Below are positions 40,649 through 47,799 of a DNA stretch of 64,000 nt, one piece after another. The position numbers and the translations under genes were made by a program. The DNA is taken from assembly GCA_016176845.1 (NCBI GenBank), contig JACOWJ010000025.1, positions 1-64,000 on the forward strand, given 5' to 3'. The notes below the pieces were generated by a model. The model had not been told where the DNA came from. It did no database searches and was given only the letters and a program-made list of their open reading frames with translations. Source of the stretch: Nitrospinota bacterium. GTDB lineage: Bacteria; 2-12-FULL-45-22; JACOWJ01. The first letter of the stretch is position 1. Every line of letters begins with the position of its first letter.

Positions 40649-41743
40649 TTAAAGCTGCTGCCAATACTCCAGGGGCATGTCCATGGCCAACTTCAAGGCA
40701 CCCTGGGCCCCGGCATAGATCGGATCGTCCACCACGATGACCTTTCCCCCGCCCAGATCCGCCATGTTCTCTTCCAGAAGCTTATCCAGCCTCCGGATCT
40801 GGCTGCATCCCCCGGCCAGGATGACATTGTTGCGGAGCGTGGTCTGGAACTCCGGATCGAAACTGCCGACCAGCTCACGGATAGCCTCCACGATGTCGGG
40901 CACGATGCTTTCGCAGGCCCGTTTCATCTCGTCGGTGACATCGTAGGGGACCAGCTTCCCCCTTACGGGGAATTCCGCCACCACGCCGTCCGGGGTATGA
41001 GAGACGAATCCGTGCTTTTCTTTGCAGAGGCGGGCCATATTCCGGGTTAGTTGGGCCTCCTTGCATTTCTCCTGCAGGAGCCGATAAAGCAGCTCGTCGA
41101 TATAGTCCCCAGCTTTGAGGACCGTGCGCTGATCCTCCTCCTCAGGGATCGTACCATGCATCCGGCATAGATCGGTCGTTCCCGCTCCGATGTCAATGAT
41201 CAGCCCGTACTTGAGGAAATCACGTCCGTAGGCCACAGTAAAGGGCTCGGAGACCACCATGGCCGCGTCCAGCACCTCCCGACTCGCATCGATCAGGGCC
41301 TCTTTGTTGAAGAGATTGGCACGAGCTGGCGCTCCGATCACCCCGTAGACCTTCTCGCCAGGTGTGGGCTCCGCCAGGCTGACCAGGTGTCGAACCAACT
41401 CCTTGGCCGCCTGGCGGGCCTGCCCCTTCTCTTCGGGGCTGGCGCTGCTCTCATCCTCCAGGGTGTGCTTGATTACCCCTTTCTCCAGAGGGCGGCAGAG
41501 ATTCAAGAGCAGGCGGTTTTCCAAGGCCTCTTCCCCAAAAACGATGGACCGTTGGTTCATTAGCCTTTGAGCAATGGCATCTTTGGGCCACCCCACCAGG
41601 CTGAGCAAGGTCTTTTTCCCCCCTTTGCTGGTACAGATGGAGCTCCGAAAGGTCCCCAGGTCGATCCCAATGTAGAGGTTCTCTCCTCTCATCGCCCCTT
41701 CCTCCTTCATCGAAACAGGAGAGCCTTCTCCCTGCTCTACCAT
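40649..41743 (-). CDS. mamK-like: MamK-like actin (magnetosome filament protein family)
   Basis: A 364-residue actin fold. Phosphate-1 loop IGIDLGTFRSS (25-35), SEPF with the catalytic Glu166, phosphate-2 DIGAGTTDLC (184-193) and the adenosine motif VILAGGCSQIRRL (307-319). Subfamily features agree with MamK and not MreB: VGWPKDAIAQRLM, RPLEKGVIK, EPTPGEKVYGVIGAPARAN, MHGTIPEEEDQ, KAGDYIDE, DEMKRACESIVPDIVEAI, FDPEFQ and a terminal LPxxYWxQL-like MPLEYWQQL. MamK polymerises to align magnetosomes; relatives exist in non-magnetic bacteria. ATG at 41743 follows AGGAGG. It sits 25 bp after a frameshifted gene, with tRNA-Sec downstream. No other mam genes are seen in the window. Confidence 0.85.
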   Translation of the reverse strand: MVEQGEGSPVSMKEEGAMRGENLYIGIDLGTFRSSICTSKGGKKTLLSLVGWPKDAIAQRLMNQRSIVFGEEALENRLLLNLCRPLEKGVIKHTLEDESSASPEEKGQARQAAKELVRHLVSLAEPTPGEKVYGVIGAPARANLFNKEALIDASREVLDAAMVVSEPFTVAYGRDFLKYGLIIDIGAGTTDLCRMHGTIPEEEDQRTVLKAGDYIDELLYRLLQEKCKEAQLTRNMARLCKEKHGFVSHTPDGVVAEFPVRGKLVPYDVTDEMKRACESIVPDIVEAIRELVGSFDPEFQTTLRNNVILAGGCSQIRRLDKLLEENMADLGGGKVIVVDDPIYAGAQGALKLAMDMPLEYWQQL

Positions 41744-41935
41744 CGTCCTGTTCCTCCTATGGCCTCTGTCATTTCGGTTCCCCTTCGACATGGTTCAAAC
41801 AAGAACGGATCTGCTCCAGGCCCTCCCTGAGGACTGCCAGGGCCTTTCGGACTTCTTCCTCTCGGCCGGGTCCTTTCCCCCGCAATTCGAGAGGAGCCTC
41901 TTTGGCCAGATTATTCTCTCCGCCCACTGGACGAG

Positions 41936-41945
41936 TTTTTTTTTT
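41936..41945 (-). other. A10 homopolymer slippage site
   Basis: Ten T on the plus strand, read as AAAAAAAAAA within the gene upstream of the MamK-like actin. It marks the switch between two coding-quality frames. Such runs allow transcriptional or -1 ribosomal slippage, and also attract sequencing errors. Confidence 0.6.
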
Positions 41946-42116
41946 GTGCTGGCGACCACCCCTAACTTTTCCAGCTTCCAAAGACCTCCTTTCGGGCCTG
42001 GAGGATTTACCCCTCCTTGAATAGGCTCGCTCCCCTCGTCAGAACTGATGGGAACTTGCTCCAGAGATTCGGGGAAACCCCCCTCCACGCTGGGAGAATC
42101 CACCGAACCTTTTTTT

Positions 42117-42191
42117 CCCGTGAAAATGACCGAGTCTTCCATGAGCCCATTTTCCTGCTTGGGGGCGGTCAACTCGACTTTGCCATGGTTT
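42117..42191. repeat. Copy of the 77 bp repeat inside a coding region
   Basis: CCCGTGAAAATGACC ... GGGGGCGGTCAACTCGACTT ... CCATGGTTT matches the intergenic copies at 19617 and 59894 in order and spacing. It lies in frame inside the gene upstream of the MamK-like actin and codes for about 25 residues (NHGKVELTAPKQENG onward). Confidence 0.7.
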
Positions 42192-42508
42192 AGTTCGCCC
42201 CTCTGAGGAGGTAGATCGCCCTGGCTGTCGCGGGCTCCGACCCCCTCCCCATTTCGGCTCAAGTCGATTCCGATACGGAGGCCTTCAGGCTCGCACCAGA
42301 TACGGACGCAAACCTCCCTTTTCCCGTCGAGGAGCTCCTTCAATAGCTCTAACCATTCCATCAGGATCAGATCCCTCTGGACGGCGCTCCATCGAGCGAA
42401 GGCGACCGTCGCGTAAGGTTCCCTGGCGCGAGGAAGAGGACCCAAAATGGTGAGGGCCAAAGACCCTTCATCCTCCCTCTCAGATAAAAAGTTAAAGTAT
42501 AGCTAGCT

Positions 42509-42537
42509 AAGCTAGAAAATTTCTCGCTATTTGTCAA
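42509..42537 (-). promoter_or_regulatory. Possible sigma-70 promoter of the MamK-like operon
   Basis: On the minus strand TTGACA, 17 bp spacer, TAGCTT, ending about 50 bases ahead of the TTG at 42460. It is divergent from the promoter at 42554. Confidence 0.45.
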
Positions 42538-42553
42538 GCTTTTCCCTTTCACC

Positions 42554-42582
42554 TTGTGGGGTGGCTGATCCTGTGCTATATT
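42554..42582 (+). promoter_or_regulatory. Possible sigma-70 promoter of the M16 peptidase gene
   Basis: TTGTGG, 17 bp spacer, TATATT, about 155 bases ahead of the peptidase start. The 42461-42740 gap contains no gene. Confidence 0.45.
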
Positions 42583-42740
42583 TTCTCCTAGATTTTAGGC
42601 GGCCTTACTCCGTTCCGGAGGTCGGTCAGGCCGCTCTCACCTCTGGCTTACATCCGAGGGTTTTTACCACAAACTTTCGAAATGGACCAACCCCGCTTTG
42701 GACGTAAACATCTGGCAAATCGTTGCGCGGCCTCAAGCAC

Positions 42741-45608
42741 ATGAAGGTAAGATTGGAGACTTCTCACAGGACAGCGACCAGGACCGGATTGAAAGCCCTG
42801 GCGATCTTTGTGGGCCTTTTGGCCATCTATTTGGTCCCGATGATCCATAGAGACCGGGCAGCGGCTTCAGCCCGCGTAGAGCCCTTGGTGAAGAGGATAT
42901 CGGGAGAAGGGGGAATAGAGATCTTAAAATATCAGCTAACAAACGGCCTAACAGTAATCCTGCAGGAAAATCATGCCACCCCCGTGGTCGCCCTTAACAT
43001 GTGGGTTAAGGCAGGCAGTGCTAATGAGACCGACAAGGAGGCGGGGATCTCCCACGTCTTCGAGCACATGCTCTTCAAAGGCACGAAGAAGAGGCCGGTA
43101 GGGATGATCGCCAAAGAGGTAGAGTCTGCCGGAGGCATCATCAATGCCTTCACCTCTTTTGATCACACGGTCTACTACCTGATCCTGGCCAGTCGCTTCT
43201 TTGATACCGGGCTGGATATCCTGGCGGACGCCATCCAGAGCTCCTCGTTTGATCCAGGAGAGTTGGAGAAGGAGAAGGAGGTAGTCCTGGAGGAGTGGAG
43301 GCGCTCTCAGGACATCCCTTCCAGCTTCCTCAGCGATCGGCTCTTTTCCACCAGCTACCAACGGCATCCTTATGGCCGGCCGGTGATCGGGTACAAAGAT
43401 ACCATCGTCAGTCTCACCCGAGAGCAGATGCTCAACTACTTCCGGAAGTGGTACATCCCCAACAACATGGCCCTGGTGATCGTGGGGGATTTCAATGCCC
43501 GGGAGATTATGCCAAAGGTCGAGCAGGCCTTCCAGGGTTTCGATCGAAAGTCGGATCCCCACCAAAAGAGGGTCGTCGAGCCTCCACAGGAGGAGCTCAA
43601 GAGCATTATCCTCAACAAGAACATCAGCCAGACTTATATGAGCCTGGCCTTTCACATCCCCGACATCAAGAACATCGATACCTATCCCCTGGACGTCCTC
43701 TCTCTGATCCTGGGACAGGGCGAGAGCTCTCGCCTTTACCACCGGGTCAAGACGGAGAGACAATCGGTCCACACCGTTTACGCAGCTGCTTATACGCCCA
43801 AGGACCCGGGTCTCTTGATCATCGGGGCCATTATGGAAGCCAAGAAGGTGGGCCGGGCCCTGGAGGATATCCTGCGGGAAGTCTACCGCCTAAGGACCGA
43901 GGAGGTCAGCCCCCAGGAGCTGGAGAAGGCCAAGGTGAACCTGGAGAGCGATTTCGTCTATCAACGGGAAACCGTCCAGGGCCAGGCCCGAGCCTTGGGC
44001 TACTTTGAAACAACCACGGGGGATGTGGGGTATCAGCAGGAATACCTGAAGCAGATCGCCAAGGTGACGCCTGCGGACATCCAAAGAGTGGCCAATCTCT
44101 ACTTGAAGCACTCCAACCTGACGGCAGGCTTGCTGTTACCTCAGGATAGCCCTTCTGTGATCGATTCCGTCGAGATTAAGCGGATCGCCGAGAGGACCTC
44201 CGCGGAGATGGAGACCGTCAGGGCACAGCCCCAAACCCTTCCAGAGGCCTTGGCTCAGCCCAAGGAGGTGAAAAAGGTCGTCCTGGAGAACGGGATCACC
44301 CTCTTGATCAAAGAGAGCCATGCCATCCCCATAACGGCCATGACGGCGGTCTTTCTGGGGGGGATCCGCTTCGAGACCCGGGAAAACAACGGCATCAGCA
44401 ACTTCATGGCCTCCATGCTCACCAAGGGGACCCACGCCCGCACTGCCCTGGAGCTCGCTATCGAGGTGGAATCGATGGCTGGGAGCATCGACGGTTTCTC
44501 TGGCATGAACAGCTTCGGGGTAACGGGCAAGTTCCTCCAGAGCTATTTTGTCAAAGGCTTGGAGCTGATGGCGGATATCTTGACCAACCCCTCTTTCGAC
44601 GAGTCGGAATTGGAGAAGAAGAGGACGGACATTTTGGCGGCCATCAAACGACAGGACGATGATCTGACCAGCTGCGTCTCCAACCTCTTCTCGAGCACCC
44701 TCTACGGCCAGCATCCGTATGGCATGACCATCCTGGGCACCGAGGAGAGCACAAAGAAGCTGACCCGCCAAGACTTGCTGGAGTTCTATCGCCGCTATAC
44801 AGTCGCTGAAAACCTCGTCCTGGCAATTGTGGGGGACGTCAATGCGGGAGAGGTCATTGACAAGGTCAAGAGGGTCTTCCGCTCATTCCCCCGGGTCCCC
44901 TTGAAGACCCCGGAAATCCCCCGTGTGCTTCCTCCCTCGGAGACCCGGGTCAAAGAGGCCAACAAGGAGAAGAACCAGGCCCACTTGATCTTCGGGTTCT
45001 TGGGCACCACATTGGACGACAGCGATCGCTACCCTCTGGAGATCCTCAATGCCATCCTCTCGGGTCAAGGGGGAAGGCTCTTCTTGGAGCTGCGGGACCG
45101 CCAAAGCCTGGCCTATTCCGTCTCCTCTTTCTCCCGGGAGGGCCTCGAGCCAGGGTCCATTGGGGTCTATATCGGGACAAGCCCCGACAAGGTGGAGAAG
45201 GCCCTGGCCGGGATCCAGGAGGAGCTGAGGAAGGTCATTACCGAGCCGGTCAGTGCGGAAGAGCTGGAACGGGCCAAGAAGTACCTGGTAGGAACTTACG
45301 AGATCGGTCTCCAGAGCGGCGCCTCTCAGGCCTCGGACATCGCCTTCAACGAGCGCTACGGCTTGAGCCATGATTTTTACCGACGTTATCCTCAGAAGCT
45401 CTTTGGGGTGACGGCAGAGGACGTGCTGCGGGTGGCCCGCAAATATATCCAGCTAAGCAAGTACACCATGGCCATAGTTCGCCCTAAACTTGAAAGAGAG
45501 AGACCCGAAGCTGAAACGGAGGAGCTCTTGGAGGAGGAGGCTCAACCGGTAGGAAGCGTTGAGCTCTTGAAGCCGGATGAAGGGAGCGCCGATGGAGTCC
45601 CCCGTTGA
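42741..45608 (+). CDS. Double M16 zinc peptidase (active plus inactive half fused)
   Basis: A 955-residue protein with an N-terminal membrane anchor or signal (LKALAIFVGLLAIYLVPMI). The first M16 unit has the inverted zinc motif HVFEH (His105-His109) and the distal Glu in LEKEKEVVLEEW. Its C-terminal domain follows to about residue 480. The second unit repeats the fold (NGITLLIKESHAIPITAM) but has GISNFMASML in place of HxxEH, so it cannot bind zinc. It ends with the RLFLELRDRQSLAYSV substrate-contact motif. In most bacteria the two halves are separate adjacent genes; here they are one chain. It is likely a periplasmic processing peptidase. An acidic tail ends the protein. Confidence 0.9.
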   Translation: MKVRLETSHRTATRTGLKALAIFVGLLAIYLVPMIHRDRAAASARVEPLVKRISGEGGIEILKYQLTNGLTVILQENHATPVVALNMWVKAGSANETDKEAGISHVFEHMLFKGTKKRPVGMIAKEVESAGGIINAFTSFDHTVYYLILASRFFDTGLDILADAIQSSSFDPGELEKEKEVVLEEWRRSQDIPSSFLSDRLFSTSYQRHPYGRPVIGYKDTIVSLTREQMLNYFRKWYIPNNMALVIVGDFNAREIMPKVEQAFQGFDRKSDPHQKRVVEPPQEELKSIILNKNISQTYMSLAFHIPDIKNIDTYPLDVLSLILGQGESSRLYHRVKTERQSVHTVYAAAYTPKDPGLLIIGAIMEAKKVGRALEDILREVYRLRTEEVSPQELEKAKVNLESDFVYQRETVQGQARALGYFETTTGDVGYQQEYLKQIAKVTPADIQRVANLYLKHSNLTAGLLLPQDSPSVIDSVEIKRIAERTSAEMETVRAQPQTLPEALAQPKEVKKVVLENGITLLIKESHAIPITAMTAVFLGGIRFETRENNGISNFMASMLTKGTHARTALELAIEVESMAGSIDGFSGMNSFGVTGKFLQSYFVKGLELMADILTNPSFDESELEKKRTDILAAIKRQDDDLTSCVSNLFSSTLYGQHPYGMTILGTEESTKKLTRQDLLEFYRRYTVAENLVLAIVGDVNAGEVIDKVKRVFRSFPRVPLKTPEIPRVLPPSETRVKEANKEKNQAHLIFGFLGTTLDDSDRYPLEILNAILSGQGGRLFLELRDRQSLAYSVSSFSREGLEPGSIGVYIGTSPDKVEKALAGIQEELRKVITEPVSAEELERAKKYLVGTYEIGLQSGASQASDIAFNERYGLSHDFYRRYPQKLFGVTAEDVLRVARKYIQLSKYTMAIVRPKLERERPEAETEELLEEEAQPVGSVELLKPDEGSADGVPR

Positions 45609-45622
45609 AGGAATCATGATCC

Positions 45623-45772
45623 ATGGCCCGTCTATTACAATTGCTGGGTCTTTCCGAGGTCACTCTGGCCCTCATCCTCGGCCTCAATCCCCGCACTTCG
45701 ATGGGGACTTATATGACCATGGCGGCCGTCGGCGCTGTCCTTTTTTATTTAGGACGCTGGTTGGAGAGGTAA
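45623..45772 (+). CDS. Small membrane protein (49 residues)
   Basis: MARLLQLLGLSEVTLALILG, then LNPRTSMGTYMTMAAVGAVL and FYLGRWLER. One or two hydrophobic helices with a basic C-terminus. It begins 15 bases after the M16 peptidase stop with GAAGGA about 12 bases ahead of ATG, so it is probably translated from the same transcript. No family recognised. Confidence 0.5.
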   Translation: MARLLQLLGLSEVTLALILGLNPRTSMGTYMTMAAVGAVLFYLGRWLER

Positions 45773-45776
45773 TCAT

Positions 45777-45842
45777 TAGCTCGTAGCTCATGGCCCATAG
45801 CTGATAGCTGCTATGAGCCATGAGCTACGAGCTATGGGCTGA
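45777..45842. repeat. GCTCGTAGCTCATGG palindrome
   Basis: Inverted arms TAGCTCGTAGCTCATGGCCC and TGAGCTACGAGCTATGGGC. The right arm supplies the TAG stop (45825-45827) and last codons of the PHP gene on the minus strand. It would also terminate the M16 transcript. Confidence 0.85.
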
Positions 45843-46385
45843 TTTGGAGGGCGGCCTTTTCCCGTTGGCTTTTGAATACAGCTCGGCCAGGGAGACCTCG
45901 TTGAAAAAGAGGCCGAGGTCCTCCAGATAGTGGGCATCGCTGTTGTGAAGCAAAATCAGCTCCTCTCTGCCGGCTACCTCTCCTACCAGTTCCTTGTCGA
46001 TGTGGTAGTTGTGCATCTCGTTATCGATTTCGATTCCGTGGATCCCCGTGTAATCCTTGATCGAAAACTTTAAGTAGGGGTGAGCAACGAAACGAAAAGT
46101 GACCTCTTCCTCCAGATAAAGCTCCACCACGGATCCATATTCCCGGGTCACAATCTCCTGCCCGGGAAGGAGGATGATCTCGTCCTGGAACTCCTTCCGC
46201 AGGATATCCTGGGCCAGGAAGCCATAATCCTTGTTCCAATGTTCGGTAATGCCCAGGCCATCCAAGCCTTTTGCCTTGACCGCTTCTACAATCTGCCCGA
46301 CAGCGGCTGCCGTCGGCCGGGTCCGCAGGGCCTCGAAACAATGGGTATGAAGATCCAGCTTGAGCTTTTTATTCAATTCTCGCAT
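45825..46385 (-). CDS. PHP-domain metal-dependent phosphoesterase, copy 1
   Basis: A 186-residue PHP domain. Metal-binding motifs in order: [10 protein letters not shown] near the start, GITEHWNKD, a Glu in [23 protein letters not shown], and [13 protein letters not shown] near the end. PHP enzymes hydrolyse phosphate esters such as histidinol phosphate or nucleotides; the substrate is unknown here. The start is placed at 46385 ([15 protein letters not shown]), since the domain begins directly there. The last residues come from a repeat. A second PHP gene is at 47005. Confidence 0.85.
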   Translation of the reverse strand: MRELNKKLKLDLHTHCFEALRTRPTAAAVGQIVEAVKAKGLDGLGITEHWNKDYGFLAQDILRKEFQDEIILLPGQEIVTREYGSVVELYLEEEVTFRFVAHPYLKFSIKDYTGIHGIEIDNEMHNYHIDKELVGEVAGREELILLHNSDAHYLEDLGLFFNEVSLAELYSKANGKRPPSKSAHSS

Positions 46386-46665
46386 TTTTGCTTTTCGCTC
46401 CCAATTGCCTGTCGTAATCGCCTCGACGCGAGAGTTATCCCATCGGCGTCCCGGAAGGCTTCTCTCGGCGCGATTCTCCCCTCTGGTAAAAATAATGTCG
46501 ATTATAGCAGAAATCGTGAGCTTTCGTAGAGCCAAAATGGTTGTCGTGAGCCGGGAAATTCTCCCTTGACGCCGCTCTTCACCCTCCGTATAATCGGCTC
46601 TAAGGTGACTTGGGCATTTTGCACGGCTGGGGGCTCTTGGGTCTCACAAATAGGAAGGGAGAAAA

Positions 46666-46977
46666 ATGCGCCGTATATCCGCCGCGATCGTGATTTTCGC
46701 TTTGGCCCTGTCCGGAAGTCCCGGGGCCTGGGCCGACGAGTATGATGTGGAGCAGGCTGGTAACCCTTGGAGGCTGATGGCTTACCTGATCCATCCCGTG
46801 GGGGTCGCCCTGGACCGCTGGGTTGCCAGACCCCTGCATCAGTTCATCCACCAACACAAAACGATCGACGAGTACACCGGCCACAGCAAATTCACCAGCA
46901 CCCGGGAATCGGCCCAATCCATGGGGGGGAGGGCGACGCTAAAGCGCGATGCGAGGGAGAGGGGGGTTTCCAAATAG
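46666..46977 (+). CDS. Small exported protein of unknown function
   Basis: A 103-residue protein with a clear cleavable signal (AAIVIFALALSGSPGAWADE). The mature part has NPWRLMAYLIHPVGVALDRW and PLHQFIHQHKTIDEYTGH, then a basic tail. The DYLVARP-like segment (DRWVARPLHQFI) recurs in small exported proteins of deltaproteobacteria as far as I recall, but no function is known to me. AGGAAGGGAG lies just ahead of ATG. It precedes a PHP gene by 27 bp. Confidence 0.7.
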   Translation: MRRISAAIVIFALALSGSPGAWADEYDVEQAGNPWRLMAYLIHPVGVALDRWVARPLHQFIHQHKTIDEYTGHSKFTSTRESAQSMGGRATLKRDARERGVSK

Positions 46978-47004
46978 GCGGTTCGTTTGGGAGTGAAAAA
47001 AGAG

Positions 47005-47670
47005 ATGATCGTTGATATCCATGTTCACACGAAGATGGGCTCTTCCGACAGCCTGATCGAAGCGGAAGAGCTCGCTGGATGGGCTGCACAAAAAGGGTTG
47101 GGCGGGGTTTGCATCACCGAGCATGACTGCCGGTACGCTCAAGAGGTGGCCCAATTAGCCCGAGGGGATGGGGTCCTTTGGATTAGCGGCATCGAAGTGA
47201 GGACCAATTTGGGAGACATCCTGGCCTTTGGGTTGGATGGCTATCGGACCGAATGGGCGGATGCCGAGGAGCTGAAAAGGGCCGCAGAGAAGGTGGGGGC
47301 CCTTCTGGTGGCCGCCCATCCCTTTCGGCGTGACTTCTCTCCGGTGGGCTATGGAGGCTCCCTCTTCTTCAAACCCACCATTACCCTGGGGGAAGCCTGC
47401 CGCCGCCCCATCTTCCAATTGGTGGATGGCATGGAGGTCATGAACGGCGGCTCCACCGAGGACGAAGTGGAGTTCTGCTTTCGAGTAAGCGAGCGGCTGG
47501 GGTTGTTGGGCCTGGCTGGAAGCGATGCCCATTCGCTCAAGACGGTGGGCAGTTGCGTGACCATCTTCGAGCGACCTTTGAAGGACGAAGGAGATTTCCT
47601 GGAGGAGCTTCAGGGCGGACGCTTCCATGTAGAGGATCGCCGGAGCCAAATCTTCGGGACGCGGGGGTAA
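47005..47670 (+). CDS. PHP-domain metal-dependent phosphoesterase, copy 2
   Basis: A 221-residue PHP protein starting MIVDIHVHTKMGSSDSLI. Other metal-site motifs are CITEHD, a Glu in ISGIEVRTNLGDILAFG, VAAHPFRRDFSP and the final GLAGSDAHSLKTVG. This is the PHP_HisK-like family of stand-alone hydrolases; the substrate cannot be told. ATG at 47005 is preferred over the TTG at 46987. It follows a small exported protein and is the last gene before a repeat that also ends the converging TPR gene. Confidence 0.88.
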   Translation: MIVDIHVHTKMGSSDSLIEAEELAGWAAQKGLGGVCITEHDCRYAQEVAQLARGDGVLWISGIEVRTNLGDILAFGLDGYRTEWADAEELKRAAEKVGALLVAAHPFRRDFSPVGYGGSLFFKPTITLGEACRRPIFQLVDGMEVMNGGSTEDEVEFCFRVSERLGLLGLAGSDAHSLKTVGSCVTIFERPLKDEGDFLEELQGGRFHVEDRRSQIFGTRG

Positions 47671-47690
47671 GGGAGCGAACCCAAGAAAGG

Positions 47691-47799
47691 TAAGTTTTAG
47701 GTGTTAAGTTTTAGGTTTCTTGCTTAACACTTAAAACCTGAAACCTAAAACTTTCCCGTAAATCCTGTCCAAAAAGAAAATTCCTATGCGATTGAATTA
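47691..47799. repeat. AAGTTTTAGGTGTTAAG palindrome plus module
   Basis: Almost identical over about 110 bp to 15572-15686: the AAGTTTTAGG arms, CCGTAAATCCTGTC, then the module AAATTCCTATGCGATTGAAT. The module end supplies the TAA stop of the large repeat protein (47797-47799). Confidence 0.85.

Larger units (their letters stand above)
41769..42460 (-). pseudogene. Unknown gene upstream of the MamK-like actin, split by an A10 run
   Basis: From TTG at 42460 the frame reads LILMEWLELLKELLDGKREVC and VRIWCEPEGLRIGIDLS, then a low-complexity part and WKLEKLGVVAS, reaching a run of ten A (minus strand; 41936-41945) where it continues as TKKKLVQWAE to a stop at 41795. One frame over, the same run leads to KKTRPVGGENNLAKE, then REEEVRKALAVLREGLEQIR and a stop at 41769, which looks like the true helical end. 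Adding one A gives a 230-residue protein. Residues about 90-115 are encoded by a dispersed intergenic repeat. I do not recognise the protein. It ends 25 bp before the MamK-like gene and is probably its operon partner. Confidence 0.6.
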
